From NCBI GenBank assembly GCA_016936255.1, contig JAFGYE010000052.1, positions 62,001 through 126,000 on the forward strand: a stretch of DNA of 64,000 nt. The letters run 5' to 3'. A program made the position numbers and the translations under genes. Below are positions 37,302 to 47,498 of the stretch, piece by piece. Under the pieces are notes generated by a model. The model was given only the letters and a program-made list of their open reading frames with translations, made no database searches and had not been told where the DNA came from. The stretch comes from Marinifilaceae bacterium (GTDB lineage Bacteria > Bacteroidota > Bacteroidia > Bacteroidales > Marinifilaceae). The stretch's first letter is position 1. The number at the start of each line of letters is the position of its first letter.

Positions 37302-38321
37302 TTGAAGAAAAATCTCATACATATCATAAAATTTCTAATCTTCTTTTCAATTAGTTGTTTCTTATTTTGGTACGTTTACCGAGGTCAAAATACTTCAGAG
37401 CTAATTTTCACTTTAAAAAATGAAGTCAACTATTACTGGATTCTTCTTTCTCTGTTTTTTGGACTGCTAAGTCACATCAGCAGAACAATCCGCTGGAATA
37501 TGCTCATTGAATCCCTGGGAAAAAAACCAAGAACGATCAATACTTTTCTTGCGGTTATGGTTGGTTATTTTGCAAATCTTGCACTACCAAGAATGGGCGA
37601 AATTTCAAGATGCGGCTTAATTAGCAAATATGAAAATATTTCTTTTTCCAAATTAATTGGCACTGTAGTTCTTGAAAGAGTACTGGATATAATCATGCTG
37701 ATTATATTTCTACTAATCGCATTATCAACACAATTTTCGGTTATTTCTCATTTCTTCTCAAACAATCCTGAAGTCAGCAGCAAACTCTCGAATGTATTTG
37801 CATCTTCAAACACAATATATGTAGTCGCTGCCGTATCAATTACCATCTGGATTTTAAGAAAAAAATTTAAAAATACAATTGTCTTTAAGAAAATTGATCA
37901 AACCCTTTCCAATTTTATGGCAGGCTTTCGTGCCATTAAGAAACTGGATAACAAATGGTCTTTTGTCTTTCACACTGTCTTTATTTGGATCATGTATTAT
38001 TTGATGACGTATATCTGCTTCTTTAGTTTCGGATTCACATCAAATCTTCCTGCTATTGCCGGACTAACCGTTTTTGTAATGGGCAGTTTTGGAATGGTTG
38101 CTCCTGTTCAGGGTGGAATTGGTGCCTGGCATTTTATGGTGATCGGAACTCTTCTGGTTTACCTTCCTGAAGTTACCAACATCGAAACCATGTCGAAAAG
38201 CTTTGCTCTTGTTGTGCACGGTGCACAAACAGCAATGATTATCATATTGGGTGCAGCTTCAGTAATTGCTCTGCCTATTGCAAACCGAAAGCAAGTAAAA
38301 TTAATAAAGTCTGAAATTTGA
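37302..38321 (+). CDS. Lysylphosphatidylglycerol-synthase-like membrane protein (flippase domain only)
   Basis: 339 residues from a TTG start, about eight membrane segments. The region NTFLAVMVGYFANLALPRMGE with RCGLISKYENISFSKLIGTVVLER, and later FGMVAPVQGGIGAWHFM, match the MprF/AglD-type membrane domain (UPF0104), which in MprF flips aminoacyl-lipids. The synthase half found in MprF is missing from this protein. One base separates its stop from the next gene's ATG, so the two are tightly coupled. Confidence 0.82.
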   Translation: MKKNLIHIIKFLIFFSISCFLFWYVYRGQNTSELIFTLKNEVNYYWILLSLFFGLLSHISRTIRWNMLIESLGKKPRTINTFLAVMVGYFANLALPRMGEISRCGLISKYENISFSKLIGTVVLERVLDIIMLIIFLLIALSTQFSVISHFFSNNPEVSSKLSNVFASSNTIYVVAAVSITIWILRKKFKNTIVFKKIDQTLSNFMAGFRAIKKLDNKWSFVFHTVFIWIMYYLMTYICFFSFGFTSNLPAIAGLTVFVMGSFGMVAPVQGGIGAWHFMVIGTLLVYLPEVTNIETMSKSFALVVHGAQTAMIIILGAASVIALPIANRKQVKLIKSEI

Positions 38322-38322
38322 G

Positions 38323-39504
38323 ATGAGAATCGATTTTACCATTATTGAAGTTAACGATCTTCATTCAAAAAGAGAATTTATTGAACTTCCGGTACGACTT
38401 TATCAGAAAATGAAAAACTGGATTCGGCCTCTGGATTCGGACATCGAGAAAGTTTTTGATCCGAAACAGAACAAAATGTTTGCTCACGGAGAGTGTATCC
38501 GCTGGATTCTTCAAGATCAAAACAAACAAACCATAGGCAGGGTTGCTGCATTTATAGACCACAAAGTAAAAAATCTAACCGAGCAACCGACTGGAGGCAT
38601 GGGCTTTTTTGAATGCATCAATAACAAAAAAGCAGCCTTTACTCTATTTGACACCTGCAAAAACTGGCTAAAAGACAGACAAATCGAAGCCATGGACGGA
38701 CCAATTAATTTTGGAGAAAGACATCAATGGTGGGGACTTCATGTTGACGGAGATCACAAACCTGTTTATTGTATGCCGTACCATTTTAAATACTATCAGG
38801 ATTTTTTTGATTCTTATGGATTCCAGATCTACTTTAAACAATATACCTACCGAACGAAGTTTGCGCTAGAAAGCTTAAGTGAAATCATAAAGTGGAAAGC
38901 ACAAAGACTTTTAAACAATTGTGAATATCAGGTAATCCATTTCAACAGGAAAAACTCAGACAAACTAATAAAGGATTTTGTATACATTTACAACGAAGCT
39001 TGGGTGAAAGAAATACCAGGCATCGAAGGCATTTCAGAACAACAAACGCAAGACCTGTTCAATACATTAAAACCAATCATGCATAAAAAGCTGATGTGGT
39101 TTGCCTATTACAAAGAAGAACCCATTGGCTTTTTCATAATGGTTCCTGACTTAAATGAACTTCTGCAGCATATAAATGGTAAAATGAACCTTTATGCAAA
39201 GCTTCGTTTCATCTACTACAAACACCTGCAAAAAAACAAAAATGCTTTGGGCTTAATATTTGGAGTGGTTCCTGAGTTTCAGAAGCGTGGCATCGAAGCT
39301 GCAATGATTTACGAATTCTCCAGATCAGGTTTTGACCCTAACTTTCCATTTTCAAATTTGGAAATGAATTGGATCGGCGATTTCAATCCAAGAATGAGTC
39401 ATTTAATGGAGCACATTGGTGCAAAAATCTACAAAACTCATCATACCTACAGAAAATTATTCGATGAAACAAAAGAATTTAAACGTTCTTTAATTATAAA
39501 ATAA
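38323..39504 (+). CDS. GNAT-fold acyltransferase-like protein
   Basis: 393 residues, soluble. A C-terminal half with LGLIFGVVPEFQKRGIEAAMIYEF resembles the acetyl-CoA-binding loop of GNAT enzymes (V-x-P-x-x-x-x-x-G), and the N-terminal half (WIRPLDSDIEKVFDPKQN, then GPINFGERHQWWGL) recurs in Bacteroidota proteins annotated only as hypothetical or GNAT-like. The true substrate is unknown. It follows the MprF-flippase-like gene by 1 bp. Terminator at 39505-39532 ends the pair. Confidence 0.65.
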   Translation: MRIDFTIIEVNDLHSKREFIELPVRLYQKMKNWIRPLDSDIEKVFDPKQNKMFAHGECIRWILQDQNKQTIGRVAAFIDHKVKNLTEQPTGGMGFFECINNKKAAFTLFDTCKNWLKDRQIEAMDGPINFGERHQWWGLHVDGDHKPVYCMPYHFKYYQDFFDSYGFQIYFKQYTYRTKFALESLSEIIKWKAQRLLNNCEYQVIHFNRKNSDKLIKDFVYIYNEAWVKEIPGIEGISEQQTQDLFNTLKPIMHKKLMWFAYYKEEPIGFFIMVPDLNELLQHINGKMNLYAKLRFIYYKHLQKNKNALGLIFGVVPEFQKRGIEAAMIYEFSRSGFDPNFPFSNLEMNWIGDFNPRMSHLMEHIGAKIYKTHHTYRKLFDETKEFKRSLIIK

Positions 39505-39532
39505 AAAGGCGGCTCGAATCCGGACCGCCTTT
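39505..39532 (+). terminator. Intrinsic terminator after the GNAT-like gene
   Basis: AAAGGCGG and CCGCCTTT (8-bp stem, plus TCG/CGG pairing inside) at 39505-39532, starting right after the stop codon, followed by a T-rich stretch a few bases later. Between the convergent GNAT-like and recQ genes; may act both ways. Confidence 0.75.
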
Positions 39533-39553
39533 GCTGTATTTTTTCCTGATAAT

Positions 39554-41731
39554 TTACAATCCATTTTCGGAATGATACAATATCCGCATTAAACGAATAT
39601 CATCTTCCGAAAAATCTTCCTCTCCCAACTCTTCAAGAGCCACTTCGATACTGTCAGTCTCGGCTTCATCAAAATACTCCAAAATTTCCTCCTGACGATC
39701 CTCATCAATGGTCTCATCTACGTAATAATTCAGACTCAGTTTTGTTCCTGAATATACAATAGCCTCCATCTCTCTAAGCAGCTCAGAAAATGCCATTCCC
39801 TTGGCTTCTGCAATATCTTCCAAATCCATTTTTCGATCTACACTCTGAATAATATAAACCTTAAATTTAGATTTATCAACAACAGAGCGAACAACCATAT
39901 CCTGAGGTCTTTCAATATTATTCTCCTCAACATGCTTTCCTATCAAGCCAACAAACTCCTTCCCAAATCGTTTTGCCTTTCCAGCACCTACTCCTTGTAT
40001 ATGAGATAATTCCTCAATATTTACCGGATAATGGATAGCCATTTCTTCAAGAGATGGATCCTGAAAAACCACATATGGAGGCACCTCTTTTTTCTTAGCA
40101 ACCTGTCTTCTTAGATCTTTCAACATTGATAACAGGGCAGTATCAACAGTTGCCGTACTAACCGCTTTTGTTGCTTCCAAATCAACACCTTCAAAATCAT
40201 GATCATCAGTAAGCATAAAAGGCACCGGATTTTTCAGGAATTTACGCCCTTCGGATTTAAGTTTAATCACGCCATACTGCTCAATATCCTTTTCAATCAA
40301 GGAATGAACCAATGCTCTTCGAAAAACCATATTCCAAAAATGCTGATCCCGATCCTTACCGCAACCGAACATTTCCAATTCATCATGTTTATACGATTTA
40401 ATCGATGAATTCATTTCACCGGTAAGAATATTGACCAAATGATCGATTTTAAAGCGCTCCTTAACCAGCTTAACCAGTTTCAATGCTTTAATAACAAATT
40501 CTTCTCCCTGAAATTCTTTCTTTGGATGCAAACAGTTATCGCAACTGCCGCAATTAGCATCGATATGATTCTCGCCAAAATAATGAAGTAAAATTGTTCG
40601 GCGACAAATAGCCGATTCTGCAAACGAAACTGTTTCCAACAAAAGCTGTCTGCCTATTTCCTGTTCTGCGACAGGCTTTCCCTGCATAAACTTCTCAAGC
40701 TTTTGAATATCCTTGTAGCTGTAAAAAGTCAGACACCGTCCTTCTCCGCCATCCCGGCCAGCTCTTCCTGTTTCCTGATAATAACCTTCTAAACTCTTTG
40801 GTATATCGTAATGAATTACAAACCTCACATCCGGCTTATCGATGCCCATTCCAAAAGCAATTGTTGCAACCACAACATCCACATCCTCCATCAGAAATTT
40901 ATCCTGATTCCCTGAACGTGTTGACGAATCCATTCCTGCATGATAAGGAACAGCTTTAATTCCATTAACCTGAAGAGTTTCGGCCAATTCCTCAACCTTT
41001 TTTCGGCTCAAACAATATATAATTCCTGATTTTCCTGTATTTGCCCGAATAAACTTAATGATCTCTTTGGTCGCATTTACTTTTGGAAGAACTTCATAAT
41101 ATAAATTAGGCCGGTTGAATGATGATTTAAAAACCAAAGCATCCAGCATCCCCAAATTCTTTTGAATATCATGCTGTACTTTAGGTGTTGCCGTTGCAGT
41201 AAGTGCAATGATCGGAGCTGAACCAATTTCATTAACGATTGAACGAATCTTCCTGTATTCAGGCCTGAAATCGTGTCCCCACTCAGAAATACAATGAGCC
41301 TCATCCACAGCGTAAAAAGAAATTTTCACCTGCTTAAGAAACTCAATATTACTTTCCTTTGTTAACGATTCCGGAGCTACATATAAAAGTTTAGTTCTAC
41401 CTTCCAGAACATCCTCTTTTACTTTTAAGGTCGCTGATTTGGAGAGAGATGAATTCAAAAAATGAGCTACGCCATCATCTTCACCAAAATTTCTCATTGC
41501 ATCAACCTGATTTTTCATCAGTGCGATCAATGGGGATATAACAATTGCTGTCCCCTCCAACATCAATGAAGGCAATTGATAACACAATGACTTTCCCCCA
41601 CCTGTGGGCATCAACACAAATGTGTCATTACCACTTAAGATATTTTGAATTACTGGTTCTTGATTTCCCTTAAAATTCTCGAATCCAAAATACTTCTTTA
41701 AATTAGTTGATAATTCAAAGTTCTTTCCCAT
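39554..41731 (-). CDS. recQ: ATP-dependent DNA helicase RecQ
   Basis: 725 residues from the ATG at 41731, which has a good AGGA ribosome site just upstream; a TTG 27 bp earlier is rejected. Helicase motif I (GGGKSLCYQLP), motif II DEAH (VDEAHCISEWGHDFR), motif VI (QETGRAGRDG), the zinc-binding Cys set (CRRTILLHYF ... CGSCDNC), RQC winged helix, and an HRDC domain (~residues 530-605). The C-terminal tail after HRDC is long and acidic. It unwinds DNA 3'-5' in recombination repair. Confidence 0.95.
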   Translation of the reverse strand: MGKNFELSTNLKKYFGFENFKGNQEPVIQNILSGNDTFVLMPTGGGKSLCYQLPSLMLEGTAIVISPLIALMKNQVDAMRNFGEDDGVAHFLNSSLSKSATLKVKEDVLEGRTKLLYVAPESLTKESNIEFLKQVKISFYAVDEAHCISEWGHDFRPEYRKIRSIVNEIGSAPIIALTATATPKVQHDIQKNLGMLDALVFKSSFNRPNLYYEVLPKVNATKEIIKFIRANTGKSGIIYCLSRKKVEELAETLQVNGIKAVPYHAGMDSSTRSGNQDKFLMEDVDVVVATIAFGMGIDKPDVRFVIHYDIPKSLEGYYQETGRAGRDGGEGRCLTFYSYKDIQKLEKFMQGKPVAEQEIGRQLLLETVSFAESAICRRTILLHYFGENHIDANCGSCDNCLHPKKEFQGEEFVIKALKLVKLVKERFKIDHLVNILTGEMNSSIKSYKHDELEMFGCGKDRDQHFWNMVFRRALVHSLIEKDIEQYGVIKLKSEGRKFLKNPVPFMLTDDHDFEGVDLEATKAVSTATVDTALLSMLKDLRRQVAKKKEVPPYVVFQDPSLEEMAIHYPVNIEELSHIQGVGAGKAKRFGKEFVGLIGKHVEENNIERPQDMVVRSVVDKSKFKVYIIQSVDRKMDLEDIAEAKGMAFSELLREMEAIVYSGTKLSLNYYVDETIDEDRQEEILEYFDEAETDSIEVALEELGEEDFSEDDIRLMRILYHSENGL

Positions 41732-41963
41732 ACTTCCTATTGATATGCTTTTTCCCAAAAATATATGCGGTCGGCTAAATTAACATTTTACTTAGCAACC
41801 TAAAATTTTTAAATGGTAATTTTCACATCACCATTCATTCCCGTATTACAAATTTCGATACTTTTGTATTTTAAATTTAGATAAACACTTGTACAATTCA
41901 AAACGAAATCTGCAATTAACAGATTTTAACTGATTATTAAAGTTTCATTTATCTGAGTTTAAT

Positions 41964-41971
41964 TAGCTTTG
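41964..41971 (+). promoter_or_regulatory. -7 box of the kdsD promoter
   Basis: TAGCTTTG, 25 bp upstream of the TTG start at 41996, followed by CACAC. Matches the -7 consensus; the -33 region is only T-rich. Confidence 0.5.
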
Positions 41972-41995
41972 CACACAATATAAAAACCAGAAGAT

Positions 41996-42964
41996 TTGAA
42001 ACCTACATACGATATTAAGCAAATTGCAATAAAAACGATTGCAGAAGAAGAAAAAACCATTGGTCAGTTAAAAGAGTATATTGACGAAGATTTTGTTAAT
42101 GCTGTTGAGTTGATCTTAAAAAGTAAAGGTCGGGTTGTAATTACCGGAATTGGCAAAAGTGCCAACATTGCTAATAAAATTGTGGCAACCCTTAATTCGA
42201 CAGGTACCCCAGCCTTATTCATGCATGCTGCCGATGCTATTCATGGGGACTTGGGAATGATTCTTCCTGATGACATTATTATATGTATTTCAAAAAGTGG
42301 AAGCACTCCGGAAATCAAAGTTTTAGTGCCACTCATCAAAAACATGGGAAATACGTTAATTGGAATGGTATCCGGACTGGATTCTTTTCTTGCAAAAGAA
42401 TCGGACTATGTTTTAAAAGCCGTTGTCGAAAAAGAAGCCGATCCAAACAATTTAGCTCCAACAAATTCGACGACTGCTCAACTTGTTATTGGAGATGCTC
42501 TGGCAGTTTCCTTATTGGAGTGCAGACAATTTACAAGTCAGGATTTTGCCAAATATCACCCGGGAGGAGCTCTGGGGAAAAAATTATATTTACGGGTTAG
42601 TGATCTTTACAAAATTGATCTGGCTCCTAAAGTATCCGAAGAAGAAAGCATTCGTCCGATTATCCTTGAAATTTCATCAAAAAGAATGGGAGCTACTGCC
42701 GTTGTTAATAAAGAGAATAGACTGGTTGGAATAATTACTGATGGTGACCTTCGTAGAATGCTTGAACAAAATGAAGATGTAAGCAAATTAACTGCCCGAA
42801 ATATTATGTCTCCAAAACCGAAGACTATTGATCCTGATTCACTTGCCATTAACGCTTTTCAACTAATGGAAGACAACAACATCACTCAGCTTGCAGTTGT
42901 TAAAAATGGAAAATATGTAGGTATGGTTCATCTGCATGACATCTTAAAAGAAGGAATTGTATAA
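41996..42964 (+). CDS. kdsD: D-arabinose-5-phosphate isomerase
   Basis: 322 residues from a TTG start. A SIS domain (GRVVITGIGKSANIANKI, SKSGSTPEIK, TNSTTAQLVIGDALAVSLL, YHPGGALGKKL) is followed by two CBS domains, the KdsD/KpsF layout. The protein makes D-arabinose-5-phosphate, the first step of Kdo synthesis for lipopolysaccharide. It precedes tatC by 29 bp and lies near lptB, so this is an envelope-gene neighbourhood. Confidence 0.92.
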   Translation: MKPTYDIKQIAIKTIAEEEKTIGQLKEYIDEDFVNAVELILKSKGRVVITGIGKSANIANKIVATLNSTGTPALFMHAADAIHGDLGMILPDDIIICISKSGSTPEIKVLVPLIKNMGNTLIGMVSGLDSFLAKESDYVLKAVVEKEADPNNLAPTNSTTAQLVIGDALAVSLLECRQFTSQDFAKYHPGGALGKKLYLRVSDLYKIDLAPKVSEEESIRPIILEISSKRMGATAVVNKENRLVGIITDGDLRRMLEQNEDVSKLTARNIMSPKPKTIDPDSLAINAFQLMEDNNITQLAVVKNGKYVGMVHLHDILKEGIV

Positions 42965-42993
42965 CTTGTCGCAATTAGTAAATCAACACACAC

Positions 42994-43818
42994 ATGTCAG
43001 ATAAAGAAGCAACAAAAGAAGAAAACCAAATGAGTTTTCTTGAACACTTGGAAGAACTAAGATGGCACTTAATGCGATCGGTAATTGCCGTTATGGTTTT
43101 TGCAATAGTTGCTTTTATCTTTTATGATTTTATATTTAACGTATTGATTCTTGCGCCCAAGAACCCTGAATTCTTTACAAACAGAATGTTTTTCAAATTA
43201 TCTGAATACACAGGAGTTGAGTCTCTGAAAATTAACATCCATCCGTTTCAGGTTATAAATATTAACATGGCCGGGCAATTTGCAACACATATAAGTGTTT
43301 CTTTAGTGATCGGAATAATTGCCAGCTTCCCATATATATTTTACGAATTCTGGAGCTTTTTAAAGCCCGCTTTATACGATAATGAGAAGAAACATGCAAG
43401 AGGATCTATTTTTTACACCTCATTTTTATTTGCGCTTGGAGTTCTTTTCGGCTACTACCTAATAACCCCACTATCAGTTCATTTCTTAGGATCTTACAGT
43501 GTAAGCGATCAGGTTTTGAATCAAATAAACCTAACATCCTACATTTCATCTATCACTTCAATTGTTTTGGCAAGTGGAGTAATATTTGAGTTACCCGTTC
43601 TTATTTTCTTTTTAAGTAAAATAGGTTTGGTATCCCCTGAATTTTTAAAAAAATACAGAAAACACTCTGTGGTTTTAATTTTAATTCTTTCTGCAGTAAT
43701 CACTCCTCCGGATATCTTTAGTCAGATACTGGTTTGTTTACCACTGATGCTGCTTTACGAAATAGGTATTAAAATCTCGAAGCGGGTTCAAAAAAACCAA
43801 CAAGCTAATTTGGGTTAA
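42994..43818 (+). CDS. tatC: Twin-arginine translocase subunit TatC
   Basis: 274 residues, six membrane segments. The N-terminal SFLEHLEELRWHLMRS and the FYEFWSFLKPALYDNEKKH block, with the Glu and Phe that contact Tat signals, are diagnostic. It recognises twin-arginine signal peptides for export of folded proteins. No tatA/B gene is in the window. Start is an ATG 29 bp after kdsD. Confidence 0.95.
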   Translation: MSDKEATKEENQMSFLEHLEELRWHLMRSVIAVMVFAIVAFIFYDFIFNVLILAPKNPEFFTNRMFFKLSEYTGVESLKINIHPFQVININMAGQFATHISVSLVIGIIASFPYIFYEFWSFLKPALYDNEKKHARGSIFYTSFLFALGVLFGYYLITPLSVHFLGSYSVSDQVLNQINLTSYISSITSIVLASGVIFELPVLIFFLSKIGLVSPEFLKKYRKHSVVLILILSAVITPPDIFSQILVCLPLMLLYEIGIKISKRVQKNQQANLG

Positions 43819-43899
43819 ACAATTACACAGTTTATTTGTATTTTCACATAATTAAAGTCTGGATTCCTATTAAATCCGGGCTATCACTATTGTATATTT

Positions 43900-46416
43900 A
43901 TGAATCAGATAATAAAAAAAGGATTTCTACTCCTAACCATTCTTATTTTTTCAGGCTTAGCTTACAACGGTTTTGCACAAACCACCAAAATAAGAGGTCG
44001 TATAATTGATTCGGAAACAAAAGAACCACTTCCGTTTGTAAATATTGCTTTTAAGGGCACTACCATTGGTACCACTTCGGATTTTGACGGACAGTATTTT
44101 CTGGAAACAAGAACACCATCAGATTTATTGCACATCTCTTTTGTAGGTTATAAAGAGCAGGTGTTTGAAATTCAAAAAGCCAGTTTTCAAACCATTAACG
44201 TAGAATTAAAATCAGAAGCATTCGACTTAGCGGAAATTATTGTTACTCCCGGAGAGAATCCTGCACATGTGCTTCTCCGGAAAATTATCGCAAAAAAAGA
44301 AGCCAATAATCCTTCCAGGTTTGATTCGTATCAATACGAATCCTATACCAAAATGGAAATGGACCTGAACAATATCAAAGATAGTTTTAAGAATAAAAAA
44401 ATCATGCGGCAATTCCAATTTGTCTTTGATTATATCGACACCTCTGTAATAACAGGAAAACCATACTTACCTGTATTTATTACCGAATCTCTTTCCGATT
44501 ATCATTTTCAGAAAAAGCCGAAAATAGAAAGGGAAGTTATTAAAGCTTCCCAAATGTCGGGCATAAATGACAACGCAAGTTTAGCTCAGTTTACCGGAAA
44601 ACTTCATCAAAACATAAACATTTACGACAACTTTATTGATCTTTTCAATATGGGTTTTGTAAGTCCGATTGCAGATGGCGGACTTCGCTATTACAAATAT
44701 TACTTAACCGACAGCGCATTTAGGGAAGGCAGCTGGTGCTATCACATGTCATTTAAGCCTAAAAGAAAGCAGGAACCGACTTTTATAGGAGATTTTTGGG
44801 TGGCCGACACCACCTTTGCCATACAAAACATGCAAATGCGCATAGCAAAAGATGTGAACCTTAACTGGGTTAAAGATTTGGTTAGCAACAATGAATTTCA
44901 GAAGTTAAACGACAGCACCTGGTTCTTAAAAAAGCAAAATCTTTTTGTTGACTTTATGATAACAGAGAAAGATTCAACCAAACAAATGGGCTTTTTTGGA
45001 AGAAAATCAATTTCCTACAAAAACATAAAGCTAAATCAACCATTAAAAGAGGAAATAATTAAGCTCGACAATAATGTTATTGTTGAAGAGACTGCCTTAA
45101 AACAACCCAAAGAGTATTGGGACAATGCCCGTCCATACCAATTATCAGAAAGAGAATCCGGCATTTACGCCATGGTTGATTCCATTCAAAACGTACCATT
45201 GTACAGAAATATAATTGATGTAATTCAAACATTTGTTACAGGCTATTACGTAAAGGGAAAATTCGAATACGGCCCCTACTATAAACTTTACAGCTTTAAT
45301 GAAATTGAAGGAAACAGATTTATGTTTGGAGGAAGAACTTCAAATGATTTTAGTACTAAAATAATGTACAACGGTCATTTAGCTTACGGAGACAAAGACA
45401 ATAAATTTAAATATGGGTTGGGCTTTCTATACATGATCAATAAGCTCCCAAGAGAAACTTTCGGAGCACAATACAAACATGATATTCAACAATTAGGAAA
45501 AAGTCCAAATGCATTTACCGAAGGGAATATTCTATCCTCTCTTTTAAAACGAAACCCAAACAATAAACTCACAATGGTAAATCAATTGGAAGCTCATTAT
45601 GAGAAAGAGTGGTTTCAGGGATTTTCGAACACTTTGAAGTTCAGATACAGAGACATCAACCCAACAAAATTCGTCCCGTTTAATGCCCCGGATGTAAGTG
45701 GTGAGACACCTGTTTCTGGAATTACATCTTCGGAAATTGAGCTAAGAACCAGATTTACCAGAAATGAAAGAATAATAATGGGTGAATTCGAAAGAGTTCA
45801 TCTGGGTGGGCCATTTCCTATATTCAATCTTTATCTTACCATGGGCATGAAAGATGTTTTGGGTGCCGATCACAATTATCAAAAAATTGATTTAAGCATC
45901 GAACACACCATAGAACTACCTCCCTTGGGAAATCTTTACTATTTAGTTACTGCAGGGAAATTATTCGGAAAAGTTCCGTACCCTCTCCTTCATCTGCATG
46001 AAGGGAACGAAACCTACGCTTTTGATCCGTATGCATTTAACATGATGAACTATTACGAGTTTTCAAGCGATCAATACGTTAGCTTATTTGTTGAACATCA
46101 CTTTAACGGACTCATTTTAAATAGAATACCATTATTTAGGAAATTAAAATGGAGAACTGTAGTGTCGGGAAAAGGACTAATTGGAAGTTTAAGTGACAAA
46201 AACAATGGCTCATTAACCAATACTGAAGCTAAAATGATTTTTCCCAATGGTCTTTCGGATGTAAGCAAACCTTACTTTGAAGCAAGTGTAGGAATTGAAA
46301 ACATATTTAAATTTATCCGAATTGATGCCATGTGGCGGTTAAATCATTTGGAAGACAATCCATATCAGGATTTTGAAAATTTTGGTATCCGGGCAATGTT
46401 CCAATTCACTTTTTAA
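43900..46416 (+). CDS. DUF5686 outer-membrane protein with carboxypeptidase-like regulatory domain
   Basis: 838 residues. Signal peptide (cleavage near YNGFAQ-TT), then a carboxypeptidase-D-like regulatory beta-sandwich (residues ~28-110; RGRIIDSETKEPLPFVNI, DGQYFL, ISFVGY) as in SusC-type proteins, then the DUF5686 region and a C-terminal barrel ending FQFTF. Family members are found in Bacteroidota outer membranes, function unknown. Not a TonB-dependent receptor: no plug domain is visible. It stands 82 bp after tatC. Confidence 0.82.
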   Translation: MNQIIKKGFLLLTILIFSGLAYNGFAQTTKIRGRIIDSETKEPLPFVNIAFKGTTIGTTSDFDGQYFLETRTPSDLLHISFVGYKEQVFEIQKASFQTINVELKSEAFDLAEIIVTPGENPAHVLLRKIIAKKEANNPSRFDSYQYESYTKMEMDLNNIKDSFKNKKIMRQFQFVFDYIDTSVITGKPYLPVFITESLSDYHFQKKPKIEREVIKASQMSGINDNASLAQFTGKLHQNINIYDNFIDLFNMGFVSPIADGGLRYYKYYLTDSAFREGSWCYHMSFKPKRKQEPTFIGDFWVADTTFAIQNMQMRIAKDVNLNWVKDLVSNNEFQKLNDSTWFLKKQNLFVDFMITEKDSTKQMGFFGRKSISYKNIKLNQPLKEEIIKLDNNVIVEETALKQPKEYWDNARPYQLSERESGIYAMVDSIQNVPLYRNIIDVIQTFVTGYYVKGKFEYGPYYKLYSFNEIEGNRFMFGGRTSNDFSTKIMYNGHLAYGDKDNKFKYGLGFLYMINKLPRETFGAQYKHDIQQLGKSPNAFTEGNILSSLLKRNPNNKLTMVNQLEAHYEKEWFQGFSNTLKFRYRDINPTKFVPFNAPDVSGETPVSGITSSEIELRTRFTRNERIIMGEFERVHLGGPFPIFNLYLTMGMKDVLGADHNYQKIDLSIEHTIELPPLGNLYYLVTAGKLFGKVPYPLLHLHEGNETYAFDPYAFNMMNYYEFSSDQYVSLFVEHHFNGLILNRIPLFRKLKWRTVVSGKGLIGSLSDKNNGSLTNTEAKMIFPNGLSDVSKPYFEASVGIENIFKFIRIDAMWRLNHLEDNPYQDFENFGIRAMFQFTF

Positions 46417-46482
46417 TAATTCAGAGGAAATTAGTGACCGGCTTTGAACTTACTTCAAAGTTTAATTCTCACAGATCTTTTC

Positions 46483-46490
46483 TATATTTG
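46483..46490 (+). promoter_or_regulatory. -7 box of the lptB promoter
   Basis: TATATTTG, 34 bp upstream of the lptB ATG at 46524, followed by CAAC. An imperfect -33 (AGTTTAA, 46459-46465) is at about the right distance. Confidence 0.55.
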
Positions 46491-46523
46491 CAACATTCCG
46501 ATCCTTAAATATATTGAATAACG

Positions 46524-47258
46524 ATGATTTTAAGAGCTGAAAATTTAATAAAAAGATACAAAACCAGAACCGTTGTTAAAGGTGTTTCTGTTGAAGTTAA
46601 ACAAGGTGAAATTGTTGGCTTACTTGGACCTAATGGTGCTGGAAAAACCACTTCATTTTACATGATTGTTGGGTTAATTCAGCCAAACGGTGGAAGAATC
46701 TTTTTAGACGACCGCGAAATTACAAATGAACCTGTTTATAAAAGAGCGCAATTAGGTGTTGGATATTTAGCTCAGGAAGCCTCTGTGTTTCGAAAGCTAA
46801 GTGTGGAGGACAATATCAGAGCTGTACTTGAAATGTCTGATTTCTCAAAAGAATACCAGAAAGAACGATTGGAAGAAATGCTGAACGAGTTTAGCCTGCA
46901 GAAAATCAGAAAAAGTCTTGGAATTCAACTATCGGGTGGCGAAAGAAGAAGAACAGAAATTGCAAGAGCTTTATCAATTAAGCCGAAATTTATCCTTCTA
47001 GATGAACCGTTTGCAGGAGTTGACCCAATCGCAGTTGAAGATATCCAAGACATTGTCCGCCATTTAAAAGATAAAAATATTGGAATTTTAATTACCGATC
47101 ACAACGTACAAGAAACTCTTTCCATTACCGAAAGAGCCTATCTTTTGTTCGAAGGTAATATCCTTAAATCAGGAACTGCTGAAGAACTTGCTGCAGATGA
47201 AGATGTGAGAAGAGTTTATTTAGGTAAGAATTTTGAACTTCGGAAAGCTATAAAATAG
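46524..47258 (+). CDS. lptB: Lipopolysaccharide export ABC transporter ATPase LptB
   Basis: 244 residues. Walker A GPNGAGKT (residues 35-42), ABC signature LSGGERRR (136-143) and Walker B ILLDEP (157-162). The exact text [15 protein letters not shown] is typical of LptB. It powers LptFG in lifting lipopolysaccharide from the inner membrane. LptF/G/C/A are not in the window; kdsD, an LPS precursor gene, is 4 kb upstream. Confidence 0.95.
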   Translation: MILRAENLIKRYKTRTVVKGVSVEVKQGEIVGLLGPNGAGKTTSFYMIVGLIQPNGGRIFLDDREITNEPVYKRAQLGVGYLAQEASVFRKLSVEDNIRAVLEMSDFSKEYQKERLEEMLNEFSLQKIRKSLGIQLSGGERRRTEIARALSIKPKFILLDEPFAGVDPIAVEDIQDIVRHLKDKNIGILITDHNVQETLSITERAYLLFEGNILKSGTAEELAADEDVRRVYLGKNFELRKAIK

Positions 47259-47352
47259 CTCATTGTCAAGAGAATTGAATTGATTCAATAATTCAAAAAA
47301 AATCAGACTAAATATTTTACTCAAAAAAATTTCATTTTTTTTCGAACAGGTA

Positions 47353-47383
47353 TTGCAAATTATAAAAAACAGCTCTATATTTG
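47353..47383 (+). promoter_or_regulatory. Promoter of tRNA-Leu
   Basis: TTG (47353-47355), 20-bp spacer, TATATTTG (47376-47383), then the tRNA 16 bp later. Close to the Bacteroidota consensus. Confidence 0.72.
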
Positions 47384-47398
47384 CACCGCAATTAACCC

Positions 47399-47480
47399 GC
47401 GGATGTGGCGTAATTGGTAGCCGCGCTAGACTTAGGATCTAGTGCCGAGAGGCGTGGGGGTTCGAGTCCCTTCATCCGCA
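47399..47480 (+). tRNA. tRNA-Leu (anticodon UAG)
   Basis: 82 bases. Acceptor arms GCGGATG (47399-47405) and CATCCGC (47473-47479) pair fully. The anticodon stem CTAGA/TCTAG encloses the loop CTTAGGA with anticodon TAG (47433-47435), reading CUA. The long variable arm is that of a class II leucine tRNA. T-arm GGTTCGAGTCC. The genome does not encode the 3' CCA (followed by CAAC), so a CCA-adding enzyme is required. Confidence 0.95.
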
Positions 47481-47498
47481 CAACAAAATAATAACCTT

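Noticed and set aside
43900-46416. TonB-dependent (SusC-type) receptor
   Set aside because: The carboxypeptidase-like domain is shared with SusC, but no plug domain or TonB box is visible and the remaining part fits DUF5686.
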